Of a stretch of DNA of 64,000 nucleotides, positions 8,262 to 16,341 are shown one piece after another. A program made the position numbers and the translations under genes. The notes beneath the pieces are model-generated. The model saw only the letters and a list, made by a program, of their open reading frames with translations, was not told the DNA's origin and made no database searches. Where the stretch lies: the NCBI GenBank assembly GCA_959597175.1, contig CAUFXM010000001.1, positions 236,922 to 300,921 of the forward strand. Reading direction: 5' to 3'. The stretch's first letter is position 1. Each line of letters begins with the position of its first letter. The DNA is from an uncultured Methanomassiliicoccales archaeon. GTDB taxonomy: Archaea; Thermoplasmatota; Thermoplasmata; Methanomassiliicoccales; Methanomethylophilaceae.

Positions 8262-9050
8262 TCACTCGTACTTCCTGAGTTTCTCTACCAGCACGTCGCA
8301 CAGCCTGGGGTCCCCGCCTACCGGGACGGCGTACTTCAGCTCCACGTCCCTTCCGTCGCGGTGGATGACCCCGCCGTCGGAGAAGTCCTCGATGCCCAGC
8401 TTCCCGGGCACGTCCATGGTCAGGTGCTTCCCGAGGGAGATGAACAGCGGGAGGGCGATGATCTCCTCCGCCCCATCGTCTATCATCAGCGGGATGACGT
8501 CCTCTATCTTGGGCTCGTTGAACTCGTTGTATCCGACGTACACCTTCCCGTAGCCCCTCTCCTCGAGGCGCTTTGCGTTGAGTGCGACCACGTCGGAGTT
8601 GTAGCTCAGCCTGGACCCGTGCCCCATGACTATCACCCTCGTGTCCTTGCCGGGGGTCCTGAGCTCCTCGATCCTCTCCGCCAGTATGTCCGTCAGGTTT
8701 GGATCCTCCCCGAACGGCTGCTCGATCCTGACGCGGACGTCCCTTCCGCAGATCTCCACGGTGCCGTCGGTGGAGTCCCTGGGGAGTCCGAAGTGCTTCA
8801 TCGGGATGTCCCGGGTAACATGGAGTCCGGATGCCACGAAGAATGGCAGGACGACGATGTCGTCATACCCGTCCTGGACCATCTCCTCGGCCGTCTCCCT
8901 GATGGACGGGATGGAGAACTCGTTGAAGCCCACGTAGACGTTGTCGTATCCCTTCGATCTGAGCAGGTCCGCCTGCATCTCGAGGACGCCCTTGTTGAAG
9001 GCCATGGTGGAACCGTGGCCCGCGATCATTATTCCCGTTGTCATTTTCAA
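8262..9050 (-). CDS. cfbA: Sirohydrochlorin nickel/cobalt chelatase, two tandem CbiX domains
   Basis: CfbA inserts nickel (or cobalt) into sirohydrochlorin. This copy has 262 residues, about twice the usual archaeal CfbA (roughly 130), because two CbiX domains are joined. Each half keeps both metal-site histidines: half 1 has IMIAGHGSTMAFN and FFVASGLHVTRDIP, half 2 has VIVMGHGSRLSYN and LFISLGKHLTMDVP. Each half also has a YVG(F/Y)NEF repeat. Archaeal CfbA normally works as a homodimer, so this looks like a covalent dimer. The gene overlaps the cfbC stop by four bases. It may also supply cobalt-sirohydrochlorin to the cbi pathway, as no other chelatase is visible here. Confidence 0.88.
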   Translation of the reverse strand: MKMTTGIMIAGHGSTMAFNKGVLEMQADLLRSKGYDNVYVGFNEFSIPSIRETAEEMVQDGYDDIVVLPFFVASGLHVTRDIPMKHFGLPRDSTDGTVEICGRDVRVRIEQPFGEDPNLTDILAERIEELRTPGKDTRVIVMGHGSRLSYNSDVVALNAKRLEERGYGKVYVGYNEFNEPKIEDVIPLMIDDGAEEIIALPLFISLGKHLTMDVPGKLGIEDFSDGGVIHRDGRDVELKYAVPVGGDPRLCDVLVEKLRKYE

Positions 9051-9826
9051 TCACCCTCGAACCTCATCCCTCCGGACGAGTCCTCCGAAGCCTCCAGGAG
9101 CTTCCCTGCCAGCTCCCTGTACGAAGCCGCCATCGGGGAGTCCGGCTCCCCGACCACGACGGTGACCCCCCTTTCCTCGCACCTCTGGACGGCGGGGTCC
9201 CTGGGGAGCCTGTGGACGACCCTGGTCCCCATCTCCTCGGCGGCCCTGTCCACGAGCGAGTCCTCGTCCTTCACCCCGCGGGAGTTCTGTATGAGCCCCC
9301 CGAGCCTGGCGTATCCGTCATGGGTCAGATCGTTGACGGCATAGGAGATGTTGCTTGCGGCGTACAGGGACATCATCTCCCCCGATGTCACGACGAACAC
9401 GTCCCTCGCGTATCCGTTCCGGATGGGCATGGCGAACCCTCCGCAGACGACGTCGCCCAGCACATCGTAGAGTATGACGTCCGGATGGAAGGAGCCGATC
9501 ATGTCGAGCTCCTCCAGCTTCTCGAAGGCCGCGATTATCCCCCTGCCGGCGCATCCGACCCCGGGCCTCGGGCCTCCGCACTCGACGCAGAGGACGCCGC
9601 CGGGGCCCTCGAAGACTATGTCCTCCAGCTCCGGGTCCGGGTTCCCCCTCATGGTCTCCAGGACCGTGGGTATCGGCCTTCCGGCCACGGCGCGCGTGGA
9701 GTCCGCCTTCGGGTCGCAGCCTATCTGGATGACCTTCAGCCCACGGGCCGCGAGGGCCGAGGAAACGTTGCCGACTGTGGTCGATTTGCCTATCCCGCCC
9801 TTCCCGTAGACCGCGATCCTGCGCAT
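9047..9826 (-). CDS. cfbC: Ni-sirohydrochlorin a,c-diamide reductive cyclase, reductase subunit
   Basis: CfbC is the NifH-like iron protein that passes electrons to CfbD with ATP hydrolysis. The 259-residue product begins MRRIAVYGKGGIGKSTT with the P-loop at residues 8-16, followed by the switch region GCDPKADSTRAV. Two cysteines expected to hold the 4Fe-4S cluster between monomers are in GCAGRGII and VVCGGFAMP. It is the first gene of the cfb operon. The ATG at 9826 fits NifH length; the upstream part is promoter, with an AT-rich CTATTAATAC near 9847. Confidence 0.93.
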   Translation of the reverse strand: MRRIAVYGKGGIGKSTTVGNVSSALAARGLKVIQIGCDPKADSTRAVAGRPIPTVLETMRGNPDPELEDIVFEGPGGVLCVECGGPRPGVGCAGRGIIAAFEKLEELDMIGSFHPDVILYDVLGDVVCGGFAMPIRNGYARDVFVVTSGEMMSLYAASNISYAVNDLTHDGYARLGGLIQNSRGVKDEDSLVDRAAEEMGTRVVHRLPRDPAVQRCEERGVTVVVGEPDSPMAASYRELAGKLLEASEDSSGGMRFEGD

Positions 9827-9859
9827 GCCCGGGCATCGGGAGGACTCTATTAATACTTT

Positions 9860-9879
9860 CAGTGTGGAAAATAACACTG
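9860..9879. promoter_or_regulatory. Inverted repeat between cfbC and a divergent gene
   Basis: A 6-base inverted repeat, CAGTGT (9860-9865) and ACACTG (9874-9879), with an 8-base AT-rich spacer lies between the divergent cfbC and methyltransferase starts, next to TATA-like sequence. It could be an operator for either gene. The spacing does not fit the archaeal NikR pattern I know (half-sites about 14 bases apart). Confidence 0.3.
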
Positions 9880-9917
9880 GCACGGACGCACCTGTTATAG
9901 GCGCGCTGGGTCATGGG

Positions 9918-10634
9918 ATGCGCATGGCTGACAACCCCGACCTGCCCGCATGGGAGACCAACGCCGACAACTGGGACTCGTACATGGGGGACGAATCCAA
10001 CGTGTACCATAGGGAACTGGTGCGTCCCTGGGTCACCGCCCTCCTAGACCCCCGTCCCGGGGACAGGATCCTCGACGTCGCCTGCGGTAACGGGAACTAC
10101 TCCAGGCACCTGGCCGGCATGGGTGCCAGGGTGACCGCCTTCGACTTCAGCCCCAGGATGGTTGAGCTGGCACGCAGGAGGGGTATCGAGGGGGTAGACT
10201 ACCGCGTGATCGACGCGACCGACAGGGCCCAGATCGGAACACTGACCGGATGCGGACCGTTCGACAAGGCCGTCAGCAACATGGCATTCATGGACATGTC
10301 CGACCTGTCCGCGCTCCTCGGATCGATGGCAGACCTGCTGGTGCCAGGAGGATGCTTCGTGTTCGCCACGCAGCACCCCTGCTTCGTCACCCTGACCGAT
10401 CTCTACCTCACACCGCACACATATCCGGGCTACGCTGTGCCGGGCCAGCCGGTGCCCCACAACTACCACCACAGATCCCTGCAGGACCTCCTGGGACAGT
10501 GCTTCGACGCAGGCTTCGCCGTTGACGCGCTTAAGGAGACAGGTCTGCCCGGCGACGAGACGCCGAAGATCCTCATCGTACGTCTCCGCCGCATCCCCCG
10601 CAAGGATGATATACCCGCCAGTAGGAGTCCGTGA
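9918..10634 (+). CDS. Class I SAM-dependent methyltransferase
   Basis: This 238-residue methyltransferase has a UbiE/BioC-like fold. Motif I is ILDVACGNGNYSRHLAGMG near residue 50, followed by VTAFDFSPRMVELARRRG and a motif IV region FDKAVSNMAFMDMSD. The segment ATQHPCF and the C-terminal Arg/His-rich part resemble methyltransferases acting on small molecules; the substrate is unknown. Starts at 9918 or 9924 (ATG) are equally plausible. The gene diverges from cfbC and ends one base before the start of the hydrolase gene, so the two probably form an operon. Confidence 0.75.
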   Translation: MRMADNPDLPAWETNADNWDSYMGDESNVYHRELVRPWVTALLDPRPGDRILDVACGNGNYSRHLAGMGARVTAFDFSPRMVELARRRGIEGVDYRVIDATDRAQIGTLTGCGPFDKAVSNMAFMDMSDLSALLGSMADLLVPGGCFVFATQHPCFVTLTDLYLTPHTYPGYAVPGQPVPHNYHHRSLQDLLGQCFDAGFAVDALKETGLPGDETPKILIVRLRRIPRKDDIPASRSP

Positions 10635-10635
10635 T

Positions 10636-11565
10636 ATGAGCCAGGAGAGATTCGTACTGCCGTCATCCCTGGAGGGTGAGGAGCTCGACTGCCGCAGATG
10701 GATGCCGCCCGGAGAGCCCGTGGCATCGATCCAGCTGGTGCACGGGATGACGGAGCACATAGGGAGGTACGCCGACTTCGCCGAGCACCTCAACTGCCTG
10801 GGTCTGGCGGTCTACGGACACGACCACCTGGGGCACGGCGGCACCTCCGACGAGAAGGGCTTCATAGCCGAGGAGCACGGGGACGACCGCCTGGTGGACG
10901 ACATGGGGATCGTCTTCGACAGGATGGCGTCCGACCTTCCCGGCATCCCCCACTTCGTTATGGGACATTCCATGGGATCGTTCGTGACCCGCAGGTTCCT
11001 CACCCTGGGGAAGGAGGTGGACGGTGCGGTAATCATGGGGACCGGGAACCAGCCCGGGTACCAGCTGGCCGCCGCCCTCTCCCTGGCCAGGCTCCTGTGC
11101 ATGGTCAAGGGGAAGCACCACAGAAGCCGGATGATGAACGACCTGGTCTTCGGGAACTACTCCAAGCGCTTCACAGAACCCGACCTGCCCAACAGATGGC
11201 TCTGCTCGGACCCGGAGGCGCTCCGCGCCTACGACGCGGATCCGGACTGCGGGTTCCAGTTCACCGACGCCGCCTACCGCGACCTCTTCACCATGATCAG
11301 GAGGGTGGAGAGGGAGGAGGGGTTCGAACGCATACCGAGGGACCTTCCGGTGCTGATGGTGTCCGGCGCCGACGACCCCGTGGGCGACTTCGGAAAAGGG
11401 GTCGAGAAGGCGGCCGAGGGTCTGAGGAGGCACGGACTCGACCCCGTGGTGAGGCTCTACCCGGGCATGAGGCACGAGATCCTCAACGAGAGGGACCACG
11501 GGACCGTCTACCGCGACATCTCCGATTGGCTGATGTCGGTCGTGGACCGTACCGGGTCAGATTGA
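10636..11565 (+). CDS. Alpha/beta hydrolase (monoacylglycerol lipase-like)
   Basis: The 309-residue protein is a serine hydrolase of the lysophospholipase/monoacylglycerol lipase group. The early oxyanion region is IQLVHGMTEHIGRY, the nucleophile elbow is VMGHSMGSFV, and the likely catalytic acid and histidine are in MVSGADDPVGDFG and LYPGMRHEILNE. It has no signal peptide, so it should act in the cytoplasm. A good ribosome site (AGGAG) lies about 11 bases upstream of the ATG at 10636. The 3' end overlaps the convergent GNAT gene by 9 bases. Confidence 0.82.
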   Translation: MSQERFVLPSSLEGEELDCRRWMPPGEPVASIQLVHGMTEHIGRYADFAEHLNCLGLAVYGHDHLGHGGTSDEKGFIAEEHGDDRLVDDMGIVFDRMASDLPGIPHFVMGHSMGSFVTRRFLTLGKEVDGAVIMGTGNQPGYQLAAALSLARLLCMVKGKHHRSRMMNDLVFGNYSKRFTEPDLPNRWLCSDPEALRAYDADPDCGFQFTDAAYRDLFTMIRRVEREEGFERIPRDLPVLMVSGADDPVGDFGKGVEKAAEGLRRHGLDPVVRLYPGMRHEILNERDHGTVYRDISDWLMSVVDRTGSD

Positions 11566-12141
11566 CGGACCGTCCTCGATGGGTGCCCACCAGAATACAC
11601 CCCAGCATCTGCACGGGGCGCCGCATATCGGGCAGTCGTGCCCCTCGGGGGAATCAACCATCAGGTTCCAGTAGCCGGGGACGGCTATGCCCTCCTTCAG
11701 GCCCAGTTTGGCAAGAACTCCGGCGATGTTGGTGACTCCGTGGATGTTCTTCCAGGCCATGGCACAGACTATCCCGCAACCCATCCTGGACATCTCCCTG
11801 ATGCACTCGCGGCAGATCTCCGTGCCTATTCCGCGACCTTTGAAGTCTGCCGAGACTGCCACGGAGTCCAGGAGACCGGTAAGCGGGGTGTCCATGACCA
11901 GGCCCCTCTCGGGACAGTCGGGGAGCATGAGCTTCTCCCCCTCGGACTCCGGGCCGAATACCTGGCAGATGGCGAACCCCGCCACCCTGCCCTCCTCCTC
12001 TGCCACCATGCAGAACTGCCCGGGATCGGACATCGCATCGATGAAATCCTTCTCCTCGAGGTAGTCCACGCCCAGCTGCTTCTTCGAGATGTCCACGGCA
12101 TCCGCGACATCCCCCATCTCGATCTTCCTGTACGATATCAT
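11557..12141 (-). CDS. GNAT family acetyltransferase with cysteine-rich tail
   Basis: This 194-residue protein begins MISYRKIEMGDVADAVDI and has the acetyl-CoA loop ADFKGRGIGTEICREC of GNAT enzymes near the middle, with LDSVAVS just before it. The C-terminus carries CPICGAPCRCWG, a short cysteine cluster that may bind zinc, which is not part of the core fold. The acceptor substrate is unknown. The start overlaps the stop of the upstream pseudouridine synthase gene by four bases (ATGA), so the two are co-translated. Confidence 0.78.
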   Translation of the reverse strand: MISYRKIEMGDVADAVDISKKQLGVDYLEEKDFIDAMSDPGQFCMVAEEEGRVAGFAICQVFGPESEGEKLMLPDCPERGLVMDTPLTGLLDSVAVSADFKGRGIGTEICRECIREMSRMGCGIVCAMAWKNIHGVTNIAGVLAKLGLKEGIAVPGYWNLMVDSPEGHDCPICGAPCRCWGVFWWAPIEDGPSI

Positions 12142-12842
12142 AATCCCAACTCCCTGAACAGCTCGGACCTCTCCTCGTCGGAGACCTCCCTGTACTTCCC
12201 GACAGGCAGGTCCCCCAGCTCTATGTTCATCACACGGACCCTCCTCAGGGTCAGCACCGTGTACCCGAAATGTCCGCACATCCTCCTGATCTGGCGGTTG
12301 AGGCCTTGCCTGAGCACTATCCTGAACTCTTTCGGCCCCGTCCTCTCCACCATGCACCTCTTTGTGACCCGACCCAGGATCGGCACGCCGGAGGACATCC
12401 CGGCGACGAACTCGTCGGTCACCTTGCGGTCGGTGGTCACGACGTACTCCTTCTCGTGCTCACCCCTCGAACGCATGACCAGGTTCGCGAGCTCCCCGTT
12501 GTTTGTGAGCAGGATGAGACCCTCGGAGTCCTTGTCCAGACGTCCGACGGTGTATATCCTCTCCGGATAGCCGATGAAGGAGATGATGTTGTCCGGGTCC
12601 TCGGGATCCGCGGTGCAGGTTATCCCGCGGGGCTTGTTGAACGCGAGCAGGATGTCCCTGCCCTTGCCTCCCAGGGCCCTCCCGTCCACCGCCACGACGT
12701 CCCCCTCGGAGACCTTGTCTCCCAGGACTGCGACCCTGCCGTTGATGGTGACCCTGCCCTCCTCGACCAGCCTGTCGGCCGCGCGGCGGGATGCCACCCC
12801 CGACTCGGCGATGTACTTGTTCAAGCGGGTGCCGTCGGACAT
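12138..12842 (-). CDS. RsuA/RluB/RluF family pseudouridine synthase
   Basis: This 234-residue enzyme should convert a uridine of ribosomal RNA to pseudouridine. It has an N-terminal S4 RNA-binding domain (LNKYIAESGVASRRAADRL) and the catalytic domain with the key aspartate in GRLDKDSEGLILLTNN. The end of the domain (GLNRQIRRMCGHFG) is typical of the RluB/RluF branch. The family is mainly bacterial, so an archaeal copy suggests past horizontal transfer. The ATG at 12842 (MSDGTRLNKYI) fits the family start. It is followed by the overlapping GNAT gene. Confidence 0.85.
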   Translation of the reverse strand: MSDGTRLNKYIAESGVASRRAADRLVEEGRVTINGRVAVLGDKVSEGDVVAVDGRALGGKGRDILLAFNKPRGITCTADPEDPDNIISFIGYPERIYTVGRLDKDSEGLILLTNNGELANLVMRSRGEHEKEYVVTTDRKVTDEFVAGMSSGVPILGRVTKRCMVERTGPKEFRIVLRQGLNRQIRRMCGHFGYTVLTLRRVRVMNIELGDLPVGKYREVSDEERSELFRELGL

Positions 12843-13170
12843 GCTGGCCCTCAAGGCCCGCCGACGTCATAATGGTGCCGATTGCCCTTCTGTGTCCGGA
12901 GTCCATCTGTAGTTACCAGCAGACGTCCGTCGGCACGGTTTCCTGCGGTTTGATTGGATTCCCACGGTTCCATTGATATACAGGGAGGGCGACTCGACGT
13001 TCCGGGTCCGGGAGGTGCGGAGCGCAGTCCCGACGAGAGAGAACCTGCCGCGGACGTCCGTCATCACTGTCCCTGCAGGGGCCGGGATGCGTCTCCCGGA
13101 CCCGCCGATCCGCCCGGTCCTCCGAACCTTACCCCGATGGGTTTAACAATTGTCCACCAATCTTCCGTCC
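12843..13170. other. Intergenic region with two outward promoters
   Basis: About 330 GC-rich bases lie between the divergent pseudouridine synthase and pirin genes. GGGTTTAACAAT near 13139 could be the TATA region of the pirin gene, placing its transcript start close to the ATG. I see no coding frame with family features and no convincing RNA structure. Confidence 0.45.
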
Positions 13171-14190
13171 ATGGCCCTCTTCTCCAGGAAGAAAGGCGGA
13201 CCCGTCAGGGTGACGCCGATAGGAATGCATTGGGACACCGAGGACCCGTTCATCTTCGCCTCCCACCACGAGGACGACTACCCCCACGGCAACAGGCAGC
13301 AGGCCCCGCCCCTGGAGGAGATCAGCGGCAGGGACCTGGGCAGGGACTATGAGATGAGGATGGGGTACAGGATGTACCACGGCAAAGTCGTCCCCGGGTT
13401 CCCGATGCACGCGCACTGGGGGTACGAGACCGTCACCCTGGCCGAGAAGGGGTTCGTCGACCACTTCGACCACATGGGGATCCAGGGGAGGTACGGGTTC
13501 GGGGACGTCCAGTGGGTGTGCGCCTCGTCAAGGTACAGCCACTGCGAGATGTACCCGCTTGCCGATCAGGAGGGCCGCAACCCGAACGACATCACCCAGA
13601 TAATGCTGAACCTGCCGCTGGAGCTCAAGAACGGGGAGAACGCGGTGAACACCGTGTGGAGCGAGGAGGTCCAGGTCGCACAGGGTGACGGATGGAGTGC
13701 CAAGGTCATCTGCGGGACGTTCCACGGAAAGACGGCGGCCTCGCCCAGCCCGGAATCGTGGTCGCACGGGGACAACGGCGTGAGGATCGTCCGTATCTCC
13801 ATGGACCCAGGCTCGGATCTCGACATCGACCCAACGGGGGAGGGGACCGCCAGGAACATCTACCTCGTCTCGGGCGAGGCGGTGGTCTGCGGTGAGCCCG
13901 TGCCCGTCAACAGCAGGGCCAGGATCCTCACCTCGGGAGAGGTGTCCGTCTCCACCGGGGACTCGCCCGCGGTCATGTGGCTGCTGGAGGGCCGTCCGAT
14001 CGGCCAGAAGATGGTCTCCTTCGGACCAGTGTTCCTGGGCAGCCTCAAGGAGGTCAGGTCCGGGCTCGACGAGATCCGCGTCAACGAGTACGCCGAGTGG
14101 CCCTGGGATGTGGTCGACAAGGCGCAGCCCCTCGGGACCGGGAGATTCATCTCCTATCCGGACGGCTCCGAGCACCGTCCGCCCGAATGA
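13171..14190 (+). CDS. Pirin family protein
   Basis: This 339-residue protein belongs to the bicupin pirin family. Metal-binding residues expected in the N-terminal cupin are present in FPMHAHWGYETVTL (two histidines) and in SRYSHCEMYP (histidine and glutamate). Pirins bind iron and some act as quercetin dioxygenases or redox sensors; the role in archaea is unknown. The ATG at 13171 (MALFSRKKGG) is preferred over a TTG at 13150, which has no ribosome site. The 3' end overlaps the convergent P-type ATPase gene by 44 bases. Confidence 0.82.
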   Translation: MALFSRKKGGPVRVTPIGMHWDTEDPFIFASHHEDDYPHGNRQQAPPLEEISGRDLGRDYEMRMGYRMYHGKVVPGFPMHAHWGYETVTLAEKGFVDHFDHMGIQGRYGFGDVQWVCASSRYSHCEMYPLADQEGRNPNDITQIMLNLPLELKNGENAVNTVWSEEVQVAQGDGWSAKVICGTFHGKTAASPSPESWSHGDNGVRIVRISMDPGSDLDIDPTGEGTARNIYLVSGEAVVCGEPVPVNSRARILTSGEVSVSTGDSPAVMWLLEGRPIGQKMVSFGPVFLGSLKEVRSGLDEIRVNEYAEWPWDVVDKAQPLGTGRFISYPDGSEHRPPE

Positions 14191-16087
14191 TCCCGCGGTG
14201 TCGGGCCGCCTCGGATTCCGGGCCGCTCACTCTTCTCCGACCGTAGAGAAGCAGGAACGCGGAGTTGGCTACCACGAACACCGATCCGACGTTGTGCACC
14301 AGCGCGCCCTCCACCGGACCCAGCACCGCCATCATCGAGAGGGCCACTGCTATGAAGTTCCATATCAGCGAGAAGGCTATGTTGAACCTCACCTTGCCCA
14401 TCATCCTCCTGCTCAGACGCAAGGTGTGGGGGATGCTCTCCACCCTGTCGCCGACCAGCGCGAGGTCCGCGGCATCCACCGCGATGTCCGATCCGGTCCC
14501 GCCCATGGCGATGCCGACCCAGGCCCTCTTCAGAGCGGGTGCGTCGTTGACCCCGTCACCCACCATGCACACCCTCCTGCCCGAATCCTGCATCTCCCCT
14601 ATGGCGTCCATCTTGTCCTGAGGCGTGCATTCGGCGCGGAACTCCCCTATCCCTGCGGAATCGGCGATGAACGCCGCTGCACGCGGGTTGTCGCCGGTGA
14701 GCAGCACGGTGTCCACTCCGATGGACCTCAGCTCCGCCACGGTGTCCTTAGACCCTTCGCGAATGGTGTCGGACATGGACATGGTCCCTGCGAACACCCC
14801 GTCAACGGCGACGAAGACGGAGGTGCATCCCCTGGAGTACAGCGACTCGACGTGAGCGACGGTCCCGGTCGGGACGTCTACACCGTCCTCGTCCATCATG
14901 GCCATGTTCCCGATGGCGACCCTCCTGCCTGAGACGGTTGCATGTACCCCCCTTCCAACGGAGGCGGCGAACTCGTCGGGGTCCGCAGCATCCCCATGGT
15001 TGTCGCGTGCGTACTCCGCCATCGCCCTCCCGAGCGGGTGCTCGGAGCGTGACTCCGCTGATGCCACGAAGTCCATGAACTCGTCCGGGTCGATGACCGT
15101 TGTGAAATCGACGACCTTGGGCCTCCCCTCGGTGACCGTGCCGGTCTTGTCGAAGGCGACCGTGTCCACCTGGGAGAGCCTCTCCAGCGCGTCGCCGTCC
15201 TTCACCAGCAGCCCGTGCCTGGTCAGGTTCCCCATCGCGGCGACTACCGCCGTCGGAGTGGCGAGGACGAACGCGCAGGGGCAGAACACGATCATGATCG
15301 TGACCGCGCGGTAGATGTCGAGCGTGACCGCGTACGTGATGACGACCAGCACCATCACCATGGCTACGAGCCTGGTCGCCCACCTGTCGGCGGTGCGGAC
15401 TACCCTGGTCTTCCCTGCGTCGGCGGACTCCACCATCTGGGCTATCCTCTGCAGGGAGGAGTCCCCGCTCTCCCTCGTGGCCTCCATGTCGAAGGACCCC
15501 ATCTGATTTATGGTCCCGCTGTACACCTCGTCCCCTACCGACTTGTCCACGGGGATCGACTCGCCGGTGATGACGGCCTGGTCAACGGAGGTGCTCCCCG
15601 AGGTCACCCTCCCGTCCACTGGGATCGACTCCCCCGGGAGGACCCTCAGAACCTGGCCGACGCGCACCTCCTCCACGGGGACGATGCGCTCCCCGGAGCC
15701 GTCCACGATGCGGGCGGTCTTGGGGGACATGCTGATGAGCCTCTCCATCCCCCTGCTGGCCTTCCTGGAGGAGTACTGCTCGAGGCAGTCCCCTATCTGC
15801 ATGATCAAGGCGACTTCTCCAGCGGCGAAGTACTCGCCCAGGCAGATCGCAGCTATGGTTGCCAAAGACACCAGCACTCCCGCGCGGATGTCATGGTTGA
15901 TCACCAACCCTTTGATGGCGCCCCATATTATGGGGAACCCGCATAGGACGATGGCGATCCACGCGAGGTCGAACCACTCTGCCGGCTTGACCTCGAAGAA
16001 GGACAGTACCAACGCCACGGCGGATACCACCATGAGTAACACCGAGCGCTTGAAGCCGTCCTTGAACACGTCCGATACGACACTCAT
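14147..16087 (-). CDS. Heavy-metal P1B-type ATPase
   Basis: This 646-residue membrane pump exports a transition metal using ATP. It shows the whole P-type set: TGES (VITGESIPVD), the transmembrane metal motif FCPCAF, the phosphorylation site DKTGTVTEG, the SEHPLG histidine-proline motif of P1B pumps and GDGVNDAPAL. There is no N-terminal metal-binding domain. The last helices contain ALVHNVGSVFVVANS, which does not separate Zn/Cd from Cu types for me. It lies beside the cobalt transporter operon, so cobalt or nickel efflux is possible but unproven. Confidence 0.88.
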   Translation of the reverse strand: MSVVSDVFKDGFKRSVLLMVVSAVALVLSFFEVKPAEWFDLAWIAIVLCGFPIIWGAIKGLVINHDIRAGVLVSLATIAAICLGEYFAAGEVALIMQIGDCLEQYSSRKASRGMERLISMSPKTARIVDGSGERIVPVEEVRVGQVLRVLPGESIPVDGRVTSGSTSVDQAVITGESIPVDKSVGDEVYSGTINQMGSFDMEATRESGDSSLQRIAQMVESADAGKTRVVRTADRWATRLVAMVMVLVVITYAVTLDIYRAVTIMIVFCPCAFVLATPTAVVAAMGNLTRHGLLVKDGDALERLSQVDTVAFDKTGTVTEGRPKVVDFTTVIDPDEFMDFVASAESRSEHPLGRAMAEYARDNHGDAADPDEFAASVGRGVHATVSGRRVAIGNMAMMDEDGVDVPTGTVAHVESLYSRGCTSVFVAVDGVFAGTMSMSDTIREGSKDTVAELRSIGVDTVLLTGDNPRAAAFIADSAGIGEFRAECTPQDKMDAIGEMQDSGRRVCMVGDGVNDAPALKRAWVGIAMGGTGSDIAVDAADLALVGDRVESIPHTLRLSRRMMGKVRFNIAFSLIWNFIAVALSMMAVLGPVEGALVHNVGSVFVVANSAFLLLYGRRRVSGPESEAARHRGIIRADGARSRPDRR

Positions 16088-16199
16088 CTTATCGGATGAT
16101 GGTCCTCGTCTTGAACGGATTTATAACCTTCCCGGCTGAAACCCGCCGATGGATAATAATCACGATTCCGTGCTATCGGGGTCGCAACGAAGGGGGATT

Positions 16200-16261
16200 G
16201 GTAATACCGTATGCGATTCAGTTCTGATTCGTAACACGCAGAAAAGAAGCCGGTAACACCG
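16200..16261. promoter_or_regulatory. Three direct repeats upstream of the metal ATPase
   Basis: Upstream of the P-type ATPase start are three same-direction copies of a similar 10-mer: GGTAATACCG (16200-16209), CGTAACACGC (16230-16239) and GGTAACACCG (16252-16261). They could be binding sites for a metal sensor controlling the pump. Spacing is unequal (30 and 22 bases), so this is a weak candidate. Confidence 0.25.
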
Positions 16262-16341
16262 ATCAAAGATTGATGGCACCAAGTGGCACGACTGGAATCG
16301 GTCGTAGGGTTTGATAAAGAGTCAGGGGAGGGTGGGACCCC

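Noticed and set aside
9860..9879. NikR binding site upstream of the F430 operon
   Set aside because: The half-sites are 8 bases apart, not the roughly 14-base spacing expected, and the sequence differs from the archaeal NikR consensus I recall.
14193..15946. Several long open frames opposite the P-type ATPase
   Set aside because: They are antisense frames created by high GC; none shows a family motif, and the ATPase has a complete set.
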